64,000 nt of DNA from Chryseobacterium mulctrae (lineage in GTDB: Bacteria; Bacteroidota; Bacteroidia; Flavobacteriales; Weeksellaceae). The position numbers and the translations under genes are program-made. Below, in pieces: positions 16,864 through 25,391 of the stretch; within the stretch, counting starts at the first letter, position 1; each line of letters begins with the position of its first letter. The notes under the pieces are model-generated. The model was not told the origin of the DNA. It was given only the letters and a program-made list of their open reading frames with translations, and did no database searches. The stretch covers positions 1,674,001-1,738,000 of the forward strand of contig NZ_VAJL01000001.1 in assembly GCF_006175945.1 (NCBI RefSeq), read 5' to 3'.

Positions 16864-19236
16864 TTACAATCTTTCCTGTTCATCAGCTTTTTTGATCGTT
16901 TTGGAGTTTTTCACCGACTGATTTCCAAAATTATATTTTAGAGAAAAAGTGAAACCTTGGGTATCCTGATAATCTAAAAAGTAATTATCCTGATTACCAT
17001 ATTTGGTGCTTATTTTTTGCTGTGTCGATCTGAAAATATCATTAAAAATAAATGCCGCTTCTAATTTTTTATTGAAAAACTTCCTGTTCATTACAAAATA
17101 AGCCGACCATTGACTGGAAATTTTGAATGTCCCTTGAATTGACGGCGAATAATATTTGTGACCAACTTCCATTTTCCAGTCTGAATTTTTGTCTAAAGTA
17201 AAGCTTGTTGAGATATTTGAAACCAAGTTCCAGACTTGATTTTTATTTAAAGCTCCATCTATTCCTTTAAAATAATTTTCGTTGTGCTCCAGGTTTTCAG
17301 AAACAATCAAACTCCACCAAGGTTTAATTTCAAAGCTTTTGTAAAGACTCATACCGAAAGCCTCCCCTTTCTCAATATTGGTAAAATAATAAATCAGATT
17401 ATTGTTTTCATGCTGTTGATATGAGATTTCCATTGATGGGAAAATTTCTTTTCGGTAATAAAAATCTAAATTCCAGTTTTTGAATGAATAGGTAAGATTT
17501 AAATTATGAATAATCGTTGCTTTCAACTTGGGATCACCCTGATAATATGAGAATAAATTGTAATACGATTTCGCAGGATTCAGCCATGAATAATACGGTC
17601 TGCTGATTCTTTTCCCGTAAGAGAAACCAAATTCATGTTTATTTTCCGTAGTATATTGCGCATAAAATGTTGGGAACAAGCTCCAGTAATTATTTTCATT
17701 CACTTCATAAGGTTCAGAAACCACACCTTCCAAGTCGGTCATTTCTGCACGAAGTCCGCCTTTGAAATTCCATTTTCCGAGATTATAAGCCATTGATGTA
17801 TAAATTCCAAAGTTGTGCTCTTTATAATCAAAAAGACTGCTTTTTTCTGGTCTGTACTGAAATTGCCCATTTTCGTTATCCGAAAAATCAAGCAAACTGT
17901 TCGTTTTTACAAAACTGTATTTCGCACCAGATTCTATTTCCAGTTTTTCATTTTTCCATTGATAATCAAATTGTGTAGAATATAACTGAACATTGTTTTT
18001 ATTGTTGGTCATAAAATTGGTTTCTCTCGGTTGCTGATCTTTAAAATTCAAGTAGGTCAAAACATTTTGATAAGCATTTGAATTATTTGCTGTAAAATAA
18101 TTGATCCACGAAATGCTGCTTTTTTTATTCAGTTTTCTGTCGATTTGAAAACTTAATGAATTATTAATTGTTCTGGAATGATGATCGTTAATCGTTGTAT
18201 AATTAGATTCTGCTACATTCTGAGTGTTATAAATCAAAGTCGGGACGAAATAAGTTCCAAAAGATTTGGGGGCAAAAAATCCTGAGTAATTCAGACTTGC
18301 TGCTGTAAGACTGTCGATTTCATATTCTACATTAAAGTTTACTGTATTTTGGCTTTTGTTCTGATCTTTCCGGTTCATCGTACTGATCCAGGTTGTGCCG
18401 TCTTCAGGATAATTTACATAATCTGTTCCTTCACGATAATACGTTCCTCCTCCTCGAAAATAGCTTCCCATTACCGAAAGTTTATCTTTTTTGTAATATT
18501 GCGAAAGACCGGCAACCCCTTTTGCGTATTGAGTTTGAATATATTTTGAAGAAAGAATTCCACGATAGCCCTCAATTTTATTTTTCTTCATTACAATGTT
18601 CAGAACAGCTCCACCCTGCGCTTCATATTTTGCAGGCGGATTGGTAATAACTTCTACAGATTTAACGTCATCGCCTTGTGTGTTTTCAAGAAAATTTTTG
18701 AGCTCTTCACCGGTCATCATTACTTTTTTATCATTTATGGTTATTAAAACCGATGTTCCGCCTTTCACTGCCAAAACATCATTATTAATGGTAACCTGAG
18801 GTGTTTTTTTAAGAATTTCCCAAGCGTTGAGTGAAGAAATATTGCTGTTTTCTACATTAAATTCCAAACGGTCTACCTTTCTTTTCACCAATGGTTTTTT
18901 CTTCGTTATTGTTACTGCTTCAATATCTTTCTGATTGTTTTTCAAAATAATATTTAAAGCTTCGTTCTCATTTTCAGCCTCGATATTTTTTTCAAATGAA
19001 TGGTATTTTTCATTATTAATTTTCAGCTTAAAAGATGTTGATGAAAGATTATCAAACAAAAATCGACCTTCAGAATCAGTAAAGAAAGATTTAATTAAAG
19101 TGTTCTCATGATTATACAATTCCACTTTCACAGAATCAAGTTTTTCTTTATCAGCATTAAAAACAGTACCGGAAATTTTCTGCGACTGCGAAAACATAAA
19201 AACCGGAAAAACAAGAAAGAGAAGATATTTATACAT
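16864..19236 (-). CDS. TonB-dependent-receptor-like outer-membrane beta-barrel protein
   Basis: The 790-residue protein starts with a signal peptide (MYKYLLFLVFPVFMFSQ). Next comes a carboxypeptidase-D regulatory-like domain (residues 18-100, ISGTVFNADKEKLDSVKVEL), then a plug-like region (VKGGTSVLITINDKKV, VEVITNPPAKYEAQGGAVLNIVMKK) near 120-220. The rest is a beta-barrel rich in aromatic strands and belongs to the outer-membrane beta-barrel family seen in Bacteroidota (OMP_b-brl_3 type). No SusD partner is adjacent. It is divergent from a kinase/regulator pair, with GTTAA repeats in between, so that pair probably controls it. The substrate is unknown. Confidence 0.88.
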   Translation of the reverse strand: MYKYLLFLVFPVFMFSQSQKISGTVFNADKEKLDSVKVELYNHENTLIKSFFTDSEGRFLFDNLSSTSFKLKINNEKYHSFEKNIEAENENEALNIILKNNQKDIEAVTITKKKPLVKRKVDRLEFNVENSNISSLNAWEILKKTPQVTINNDVLAVKGGTSVLITINDKKVMMTGEELKNFLENTQGDDVKSVEVITNPPAKYEAQGGAVLNIVMKKNKIEGYRGILSSKYIQTQYAKGVAGLSQYYKKDKLSVMGSYFRGGGTYYREGTDYVNYPEDGTTWISTMNRKDQNKSQNTVNFNVEYEIDSLTAASLNYSGFFAPKSFGTYFVPTLIYNTQNVAESNYTTINDHHSRTINNSLSFQIDRKLNKKSSISWINYFTANNSNAYQNVLTYLNFKDQQPRETNFMTNNKNNVQLYSTQFDYQWKNEKLEIESGAKYSFVKTNSLLDFSDNENGQFQYRPEKSSLFDYKEHNFGIYTSMAYNLGKWNFKGGLRAEMTDLEGVVSEPYEVNENNYWSLFPTFYAQYTTENKHEFGFSYGKRISRPYYSWLNPAKSYYNLFSYYQGDPKLKATIIHNLNLTYSFKNWNLDFYYRKEIFPSMEISYQQHENNNLIYYFTNIEKGEAFGMSLYKSFEIKPWWSLIVSENLEHNENYFKGIDGALNKNQVWNLVSNISTSFTLDKNSDWKMEVGHKYYSPSIQGTFKISSQWSAYFVMNRKFFNKKLEAAFIFNDIFRSTQQKISTKYGNQDNYFLDYQDTQGFTFSLKYNFGNQSVKNSKTIKKADEQERL

Positions 19237-19313
19237 TTCAGTTAGTTTTAAGTTAATTCAAATGAGTTTGATATTTTACTGTCACAAAATTGAATATTGT
19301 CACCGAGAATTTC

Positions 19314-19343
19314 GGTTAATGGAAGGTTAATGCGAGGTTAATG
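19314..19343. promoter_or_regulatory. Three 11-bp-spaced GGTTAATG direct repeats, candidate OmpR-type operator
   Basis: GGTTAATG occurs at 19314-19321, 19325-19332 and 19336-19343, exactly one helical turn apart. OmpR/PhoB-family regulators bind such 11-bp-phased direct repeats. The site is 78 bases upstream of the outer-membrane gene and 38 bases upstream of the kinase ATG at 19381. The last copy and its flank (GTTAATGGTAAAAA) recur upstream of the second kinase gene at 24081-24094. Confidence 0.6.
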
Positions 19344-19380
19344 GTAAAAACACATTCACTAAATGTATATATTTGCTTCA

Positions 19381-20700
19381 ATGATTTCTAAAAGCAAATA
19401 TCTTATATCTCTTTTTGCAGCTTTATTTCTGCTATTATTGGGCATTCAGGTATATTTTATGTACAAAACTGCTCAGGTAAAAAAGCGGGAAATCTACAGT
19501 GATGTACATAGCAGACTTGATGATTATATCGATAACTTGGAAAATCTTGGAGGAACAAGTAATTTGGGTGATGATCGCATACGAAAAGTCTTTGCCGAAT
19601 TCAAAGACCAAAAAATCACAAAAAAAGAATTTTTACATTATTTCGATCAAAACAGAAAGCGCACGCAAGATAAATTAAGCGATTATATAGACCAGTATTT
19701 TGAAAAAGAAGGCTACAAAGTTGCCGTAAGAACTCAGTATTTATCAATTGTTTATGTTCCGAAAAATTTAAATCTGATCGATCAACCTGTCACTTTGTAC
19801 GAGACGCGGAACAAGATTACAAAAGCCGGAATTTCCAATACCGGAAAATGGGAAACCTCTTCTACTTCAAAATCTGATAAAACCAATCAACTTGAAAGAG
19901 ATGATTCTTTTTTTGTAAGAAGTCAAACAGATTTTGAAATTTTAAACATCAATACTGTCGTTTTTCAAGACCTTACCGTGCTTATTTTATGCTGTGTTGC
20001 TATTTTATTGAGTGTCTTGATTTTATATATTTTCACCGTCAAAAATTTAATCAGACAACAAAAACAGGTTGAGGTTCTGCATACTGTGGTCGATAATATT
20101 TCGCACGAGTTTAAAACCCCGATTGCAACGTTGAAGATTGCTTCAAAAACATTAAAAAAAGAATTTACTCCCGAAATTTTACCATTAATTGACCGACAGG
20201 TTTTAAGGCTTGAAGATTTGATGCTGCAACTTCATCCTGAAGATTTTGACGAAAAAAACTCCACAATACAGCCAAAAAACTGGGATTATTTTATTCACGA
20301 TTTGGCTTTTACTTACGAGAACACTGATTTTTCACTTAATAATTCAGTTTCAAAAGAACTTCCTTTCGACAAAAGATTGATGGAAACCGTGATCAAAAAT
20401 CTCTGTGAAAACAGTGTGAAATATGGTGCTTCAGAAATTAAAATCGATGTAAAAACCATTCAGGATAAGCTTGAAATTATTGTTGCAGACAACGGAAACG
20501 GAATAGAACAAAACGAGCTGAAAAATATTTTTGAAAAATTTTACAGAATACAATCCAACAATATTCACAACAGCAAAGGTTTAGGCTTGGGATTATTTTT
20601 TGTTAAAAAAATTGTTGAAAAATATAACGGTAAAACAGAGATTACAAGTGAAATAAATGTAGGAACAACTTTTAAAATTTCAATTCCTTATGAAGATTAA
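19381..20700 (+). CDS. Sensor histidine kinase paired with an OmpR-family regulator
   Basis: The ATG at 19381 (MISKSKYLISLFAALF) is preferred over 19363 because it directly precedes the first membrane helix. The 439-residue kinase has TM1 (residues 7-27), an extracytoplasmic region of about 170 residues, TM2 (about 198-221), HisKA with His242 in NISHEFKTP, N-box NLCENSVKYGAS, G1 DNGNGIE, F-box and G2 GLGLGLFFVKKIV. The periplasmic part has no recognised fold. It overlaps the regulator gene by 11 bases. An outer-membrane receptor gene is divergent and a likely target. Confidence 0.92.
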   Translation: MISKSKYLISLFAALFLLLLGIQVYFMYKTAQVKKREIYSDVHSRLDDYIDNLENLGGTSNLGDDRIRKVFAEFKDQKITKKEFLHYFDQNRKRTQDKLSDYIDQYFEKEGYKVAVRTQYLSIVYVPKNLNLIDQPVTLYETRNKITKAGISNTGKWETSSTSKSDKTNQLERDDSFFVRSQTDFEILNINTVVFQDLTVLILCCVAILLSVLILYIFTVKNLIRQQKQVEVLHTVVDNISHEFKTPIATLKIASKTLKKEFTPEILPLIDRQVLRLEDLMLQLHPEDFDEKNSTIQPKNWDYFIHDLAFTYENTDFSLNNSVSKELPFDKRLMETVIKNLCENSVKYGASEIKIDVKTIQDKLEIIVADNGNGIEQNELKNIFEKFYRIQSNNIHNSKGLGLGLFFVKKIVEKYNGKTEITSEINVGTTFKISIPYED

Positions 20701-21376
20701 GATTTTATTGGCAGAAGACGATTCAGATTTTGGAATGATCCTTAAACAATATCTCGAACTAGAAGATTTTGAAGTTACCTGGTTTCAGAATCCTGAAGAT
20801 ATTTTACCGGTTTTACAATCAGATTTCCATTTTCATATCGGGATTTTAGATATTATGATGCCTAATCTCGACGGATTTTCTTTGGCAAAAATGATTTTAA
20901 AAACAAAACCCGATTTCCCGCTTTTATTTTTAACGGCAAAAAACCAGAAAATAGATCGTCTAACAGGACTGAAAATCGGAGCCGATGATTACATCTCAAA
21001 ACCTTGTGATCCAGAAGAACTAATTTTAAGAATTAAAAATATTCTGAAAAGAACTTTACCTTCCGAAACTATTACTCAGTACAAAATCGGAAGCTATATT
21101 TTAGATACAGAAAAGCTTTTGCTTTCTCATCCTAATGAAAAAATAAGACTCACCATTCGTGAAAAAGATCTTTTGCTTTATCTTTTAAAATTTAATCATA
21201 AAACGATCAAACGAGACGACATTCTCGATAATTTGTGGGAAACCAACGATTATTTTACCGGAAGAAGCCTTGATGTTTTTATCAGCCGACTGCGAAAATA
21301 TTTTCAGTATGACGACAAAATAAAAATCCAATCCCTGAGAGGAATTGGATTTGAGATTGATTTTCCTGAGAATTAA
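20690..21376 (+). CDS. OmpR/PhoB-family response regulator
   Basis: The receiver domain (1-118) has acidic residues EDD at 9-11, phospho-acceptor Asp54 in ILDIMMP, Thr in LFLTAKN and Lys in YISKPCDPEEL. The winged-helix domain (about 130-228) ends with the recognition region GRSLDVFISRLRKYF and the wing LRGIGFEIDF. The stretch GRSLDVFISRLRK is identical in the regulator at 25392, so the two probably read similar DNA sites. Its 5' end overlaps the kinase gene. It converges on a secreted phosphodiesterase gene whose stop lies only 4 bases away. Confidence 0.95.
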   Translation: MKIKILLAEDDSDFGMILKQYLELEDFEVTWFQNPEDILPVLQSDFHFHIGILDIMMPNLDGFSLAKMILKTKPDFPLLFLTAKNQKIDRLTGLKIGADDYISKPCDPEELILRIKNILKRTLPSETITQYKIGSYILDTEKLLLSHPNEKIRLTIREKDLLLYLLKFNHKTIKRDDILDNLWETNDYFTGRSLDVFISRLRKYFQYDDKIKIQSLRGIGFEIDFPEN

Positions 21377-21380
21377 TATT

Positions 21381-22208
21381 TTAAAACTGCAGCTCTGTCA
21401 AAACCGGGAAATGATCCGACGGATACAGCAGATTTTCTCTTCTGTCGTTGATATGTCTGTGAGATTTTATCTTAAAACCTTTTACAAAAATATAATCAAT
21501 TCTTTCCTGAGGAACTTCAGTTACGTTGAATGCCGTAAATGTTCCTTTCGGTCCGTAAGATTTAGTCTCTGAGTTGTAGAAAGTATCTTTCAGGTTTTGA
21601 GAAATTATTTTTATTGGCTCTGTATCGTCTGTCAAATTAAAATCACCGCTTAATGTTAAAGGTAAATTTTTAGGATTGATTTCTTTAATTTTCTTTAAGA
21701 TCAAATCTGCAGATTTTACTCTTGCCACATTTCCTACATGATCGAAATGAAGATTCATTGCCAAAAATTCTTTCTTCGATTTTTTATCTTTAAAAATAGC
21801 ATACGTGCAAACTCTGTTGTAAGCAGCATCCCAACCTTTCGACGGTTTTTCTGGAGTTTCTGAAAGCCAGAACGTTCCCGATTTTACCACCTGTAATTTT
21901 TCGGTATCATAAAATATAGCAGAAAATTCGCCTTTTTCTTTACCATCGTCTCTACCTACACCTACATAATCGTAGTTCTTTAAACCATTTTTAATATCTT
22001 TCATCTGCTCCGGAAGTGCTTCCTGAACTCCGAAATAATCAGGATGATAATAGCTCAATAAATCTACCGCATCCTGTTTCCTGTTTGTCCATGAATTTTC
22101 TTTATCAGATTCTACATTGAGTCTGATGTTGAAAGACATTACTTTTAAATTCTGAGAAAAGCTCCATGCAAAAACAAATAGTAATAAAGTTGAAAATCTG
22201 AAATTCAT
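21381..22208 (-). CDS. Secreted endonuclease/exonuclease/phosphatase-family protein
   Basis: The signal peptide (MNFRFSTLLLFVFAWSFSQ) predicts export. The 275-residue chain carries the DNase I-like metal phosphodiesterase motifs: MSFNIRLN near residue 24, the catalytic Glu in VQEALPEQ near 60, FDHVGNVAR near 155, SGDFNLTDDTEPI near 188 and the terminal SDHFPVL near 265. Members cleave nucleic acids, sphingomyelin, phosphoinositides or other phosphodiesters; the substrate cannot be fixed from motifs. The same-strand intergenic region upstream contains a GGTTAAC element related to the nearby regulator repeats. Confidence 0.88.
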   Translation of the reverse strand: MNFRFSTLLLFVFAWSFSQNLKVMSFNIRLNVESDKENSWTNRKQDAVDLLSYYHPDYFGVQEALPEQMKDIKNGLKNYDYVGVGRDDGKEKGEFSAIFYDTEKLQVVKSGTFWLSETPEKPSKGWDAAYNRVCTYAIFKDKKSKKEFLAMNLHFDHVGNVARVKSADLILKKIKEINPKNLPLTLSGDFNLTDDTEPIKIISQNLKDTFYNSETKSYGPKGTFTAFNVTEVPQERIDYIFVKGFKIKSHRHINDRRENLLYPSDHFPVLTELQF

Positions 22209-22291
22209 TAGGGTTCTAATTTAAATTAAAGAACAAAAATAAAATTTATGTTTCATAGAGAAGCATTATTCGTGTTGTTTTTTTGATTAAT

Positions 22292-22309
22292 CGAGGTTAA
22301 CTGTTAACA
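22292..22309. promoter_or_regulatory. GTTAAC-T-GTTAAC element, possible regulator site
   Basis: CGAGGTTAACTGTTAACA lies 84-101 bases upstream of the phosphodiesterase start. CGAGGTTAA is identical to 19333-19341 in the kinase/receptor intergenic region. The repeat spacing here is 7 bp rather than 11, so identity as the same operator is uncertain. Confidence 0.25.
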
Positions 22310-22348
22310 AAATTAAATGACCCGAAACCACAGACTAATAATTTATAA

Positions 22349-23230
22349 CTAATTGGATTTTTTTGCCTTGATCATAGCTTCTAAAGCATCCCACATTTCC
22401 TGCGGAATATCTTCGAGCATATTAAATTCACCCGCACCTTGAAGCCATTCTCCACCATCGATTGTAACGACTTCTCCATTCATATAAGCTGAATAATCTG
22501 AAACCAGATACGCAGCAAGATTTGCCAATTCCTGATGTTCCCCTACTCTTCTCAGCGGAACTTTTTTTCTCATATCAAATTTTTCCTGCAAATCTCCAGG
22601 AAGTAATCTGTCCCAAGCTCCTTTTGTAGGAAACGGTCCCGGTGCAATGGCATTAAAACGAATTCCATATTTTGCCCACTCAACGGCTAAACTTCTCGTC
22701 ATCGCTAAAACGCCTGCTTTTGCACAAGCTGATGGAACAACGTATGCAGAACCTGTCCAAGCGTAAGTTGTTACAATATTTAAAACTGTTCCCGGAGTTT
22801 TTGAATCTATCCAATGTTTTCCGATAGAAAGTGTGCAGTTTTTTGTTCCTTTTAAAACAATATCTAAAATAGAATCGAAAGCAGAATGCGTCAATCTTTC
22901 TGTAGGCGAAATGAAATTTCCGGCTGCATTATTTAATAGAATATCAATTTTCCCGAATTCTTTTAAAGTGGCTTCTTTCATCGCTTCCACCTCATCCCAA
23001 TTTCTTACGTCACAAGCAACACACAGAACTTTTCCTCCCGTTTCATCTTCCAATTCTTTAGCAGTAACCTGAAGTTTTTCTAAATTTCTGGAAGTGATTA
23101 CCACTTTTGCGCCTAATTGCAGGAAATATTTGGTCATTGCTTTTCCAAGACCGCTTCCGCCTCCTGTAACAATAGCAACTTTATCTTTTAGAGCGTCTTC
23201 ACGCAACATCGGTTGTGTATAAAGATTCAT
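22349..23230 (-). CDS. SDR-family oxidoreductase, 2,4-dienoyl-CoA reductase-like
   Basis: The 293-residue protein has the Rossmann cofactor motif TGGGSGLGKA at residues 22-31, CDVRNWDEV near 75, NNAAGNFISP near 102 and the active-site region VVPSACAKAGVLAMTRSLAVEW. The YxxxK tyrosine position reads Ser here while the Lys is kept. This is the layout of peroxisomal/mitochondrial-type 2,4-dienoyl-CoA reductases, which reduce dienoyl-CoA with NADPH during unsaturated fatty-acid breakdown. The C-terminus GGEWLQGAGEFN also fits that group. The gene is alone, not in a beta-oxidation cluster. It could be another enoyl-CoA SDR. Confidence 0.85.
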   Translation of the reverse strand: MNLYTQPMLREDALKDKVAIVTGGGSGLGKAMTKYFLQLGAKVVITSRNLEKLQVTAKELEDETGGKVLCVACDVRNWDEVEAMKEATLKEFGKIDILLNNAAGNFISPTERLTHSAFDSILDIVLKGTKNCTLSIGKHWIDSKTPGTVLNIVTTYAWTGSAYVVPSACAKAGVLAMTRSLAVEWAKYGIRFNAIAPGPFPTKGAWDRLLPGDLQEKFDMRKKVPLRRVGEHQELANLAAYLVSDYSAYMNGEVVTIDGGEWLQGAGEFNMLEDIPQEMWDALEAMIKAKKSN

Positions 23231-23399
23231 ACGTTTTATTTTTTCTTAAAAATAACAAATATTAAAACGCAATCCTCTAAAATAGATGTATAAATAATGC
23301 TGCAAATAATTGTTTTTGTTTTTAGCGTAAAATATTTCAAAGATTTCTTACAAATATTAAAAACAATCTTAGCCTCGATTGCAGCATTTGTTTGAGCTC

Positions 23400-23456
23400 A
23401 TTTTTCTACTTTGGCTCAGCGGCGGCTTCGCCGCCGCTGAGCCAAAGTAGAAAAAT
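23400..23456. repeat. Perfect GC-rich hairpin, 27-bp stem
   Basis: 23400-23426 is the exact reverse complement of 23430-23456 around loop TTC. The inner 19 bases (23419-23437) are identical to the core of the hairpin at 61165-61183, while the outer stem differs. GC content is far above the surrounding DNA. Confidence 0.85.
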
Positions 23457-23495
23457 AGCGAGTGCGGAAAGCGAGAAACAGCTCCAAATAAAAAC

Positions 23496-23529
23496 AAAAC
23501 AGTCTGTCAAATGATTGACAGACTGTTTT
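23496..23529 (-). terminator. Terminator of the DUF1573 gene
   Basis: A perfect 15-bp stem (23496-23510 with 23515-23529) with a 4-base loop is followed on the minus strand by TTTTGTTTTTATTT. It lies 24 bases after the DUF1573 stop. Confidence 0.9.
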
Positions 23530-23552
23530 TATATTGAACAAGATTAAATTAA

Positions 23553-23963
23553 TTACTTCACAACAGTACCTTTAAAAGAAAGTACTTTTGGGTTTTGGTT
23601 GTCACTCATCGTCACTGTAATTGACTTTGAAAACGGACCTTCAGCTGCAGCATTGTAACTTGCTTCTACAAATCCTGTTTTTCCTGGTAAAATTTTAGTT
23701 TGTGTATAATCAGCAGTTGTACATCCGCATGAAGGCGCAACTTTATCAATCATAATTGGTTGTGACGATGTATTGGTGAATTCAAATCTGATGATTTTTG
23801 GTTTCCCTTGTGGAATTTTTCCTACATCGATAGTTTCTGATTTCCATTTTGCAGCTTCTGCTACTTTTTTAACAATTGAAGCCGGAGTTACCGGGAATAC
23901 GTTTGCATAAAACGGAGAGAATGCCAAAACCGCAAGAAGCGCTGTAATTTTTAAATTTTTCAT
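23553..23963 (-). CDS. DUF1573-domain exported protein
   Basis: The 136-residue protein has a signal peptide (about residues 1-20) and one DUF1573 domain, an Ig-like fold of about 100 residues: GKIPQGKPKIIRFEFTNTS, then VAPSCGCTTADYT, LPGKTGFVEASYNA and VLSFKGTVVK. The paired CGC is characteristic of the family, which is abundant in Bacteroidota envelopes and has no settled role. It is divergent from the second kinase/regulator pair, with GTTAA repeats between, so regulation by that pair is likely. Confidence 0.9.
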   Translation of the reverse strand: MKNLKITALLAVLAFSPFYANVFPVTPASIVKKVAEAAKWKSETIDVGKIPQGKPKIIRFEFTNTSSQPIMIDKVAPSCGCTTADYTQTKILPGKTGFVEASYNAAAEGPFSKSITVTMSDNQNPKVLSFKGTVVK

Positions 23964-24045
23964 GTGTATAAATTTTTAGTAGTTATGAAATCAAATAATA
24001 ATTATTTTTTGTTTTAACAAATGTAGAGCGGAAAACGATTGTAAG

Positions 24046-24084
24046 TTGTTAACCGTTATCAAACATTTGTTAACGAGTTGTTAA
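24046..24084. promoter_or_regulatory. TTGTTAA direct repeats, candidate OmpR-type operator
   Basis: TTGTTAA occurs at 24046-24052, 24067-24073 and 24078-24084. The last two are 11 bp apart; the first is about two turns further upstream. The end of the array, GTTAATGGTAAAAA at 24081-24094, is identical to the end of the array upstream of the first kinase. It lies 46-84 bases before the kinase ATG and 83-121 bases upstream of the divergent DUF1573 gene. Confidence 0.6.
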
Positions 24085-24129
24085 TGGTAAAAAAATTATA
24101 GATATTTTTGGATAATATTGCTTCTGGAA

Positions 24130-25377
24130 ATGGAAATTAAAAAGCTAAATATTATTATAAGCCTTGGATTGGTTGCTATCATCGGAATTTTGATAGCTCA
24201 ACTTATGTGGACCAAACAAGCTTATAATCTTGAGGACAGAAAATTTAATCAGAAAGTAAACATCGCTTTAATGGAGGTTGTTGACAAAATGACTGAAGGC
24301 AAATCCTCTTTCACCGAAAATCCTGTTCAAATTATTGCGAATGATTATTATGTTGTTAATATTAATAACGAATTTCATCCCGCAGTTCTTGAGCATTATC
24401 TAAAAACAGAATTTACGAGATTTCAAATTAATACAGATTATGTTTACGCTTTGTACAATTGTCACAGCGACCAGATGATGTATGGAAAATACATGACCAG
24501 TCATCAGGAAGAGCCAAATGAAAAAGTCATTCAGTTTCCGAAACATAAAAATCTAACGTATTATTTTTCGATCCGTTTCCCCGATAAAACCACTTACCTG
24601 ATTAGTTCTTTGCGTTTTTGGTATCTTCTGACTTTTGCACTGATCATTATCCTTCTTGTTTATGTTTATTCAATTTATACAATTATTCAACAGAAGAAAT
24701 TTTCAGAATTACAGCGCGATTTTATCAACAATATGACGCATGAGTTTAAAACTCCTTTATCATCAATATTATTAGCTTCTGAAGCACTTAACAAACAGGA
24801 AGTCGTGCAAGAAAACCCCAAGTTGAAAACGTACACATCAATTATCATTAATCAAAGTTTTAAACTGAATAATCATATTGAAAAAATATTGAATATTGCA
24901 AAAAACGATGCTTCAGGATTATCATTAAAACCTCAGAAAATAATTTTGAAACCGCTTATTGAGGAGATTGCAGAAACTATTAAACAGAAAAATGAAAACA
25001 TTTCAATCCAGATAGATATTGAAAATGATATTTCAATTTTAGCAGATGAATTTCACTTTACCAATATCGTTTACAATCTTTTAGATAACTCTATTAAATA
25101 TTGCGAAACAAAACCTGAAATTCTTATTTCTTCGGTGAAAGATTCAAAAGGCTTATATTTAAAGTTTAAAGACAACGGAATGGGCATTCCTGCGAAAAAT
25201 ATCAATCATATTTTTGATAAATTTTACAGAGTACCTACCAATAATAGTGACGAAATCAACGGGTTTGGGCTGGGATTATTTTATGTAAAAAAAATCGTTC
25301 AGCAGCATAACTGGAAAATATTAGTTGAAAATAACGCAGATAAAGGCATCACCATTACTCTGTTTTTTCCGTTTTAA
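24130..25377 (+). CDS. Sensor histidine kinase paired with an OmpR-family regulator
   Basis: I use the ATG at 24130 (MEIKKLNIIISLGLVAIIGI); the frame also has a TTG at 24118. The 415-residue kinase has TM1 (about residues 7-25), an extracytoplasmic region of about 130 residues, TM2 (about 163-184), HisKA with His204 in NNMTHEFKTPL, N-box NLLDNSIKYC, G1 DNGMGIP, F-box FDKFYRVP and G2 GFGLGLFYVKKIV. It is a paralogue of the kinase at 19381, with a different sensor region. The regulator gene begins 14 bases after its stop. Confidence 0.92.
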   Translation: MEIKKLNIIISLGLVAIIGILIAQLMWTKQAYNLEDRKFNQKVNIALMEVVDKMTEGKSSFTENPVQIIANDYYVVNINNEFHPAVLEHYLKTEFTRFQINTDYVYALYNCHSDQMMYGKYMTSHQEEPNEKVIQFPKHKNLTYYFSIRFPDKTTYLISSLRFWYLLTFALIIILLVYVYSIYTIIQQKKFSELQRDFINNMTHEFKTPLSSILLASEALNKQEVVQENPKLKTYTSIIINQSFKLNNHIEKILNIAKNDASGLSLKPQKIILKPLIEEIAETIKQKNENISIQIDIENDISILADEFHFTNIVYNLLDNSIKYCETKPEILISSVKDSKGLYLKFKDNGMGIPAKNINHIFDKFYRVPTNNSDEINGFGLGLFYVKKIVQQHNWKILVENNADKGITITLFFPF

Positions 25378-25391
25378 TTTAATTTGTGTAA

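Larger units (their letters stand above)
23231..23552. other. 322-base intergenic region with a large GC-rich hairpin and a terminator
   Basis: There is no gene. It contains the 27-bp-stem palindrome at 23400-23456, the DUF1573 gene terminator at 23496-23529, and AT-rich DNA that must include the SDR promoter. Confidence 0.6.

Noticed and set aside
19363..19381. Alternative kinase start at 19363 and a TATATTTG -7 box at 19368-19375.
   Set aside because: The box overlaps the longer reading and would give an almost leaderless mRNA for the ATG at 19381. The promoter call is too uncertain to list, but it supports 19381 over 19363.
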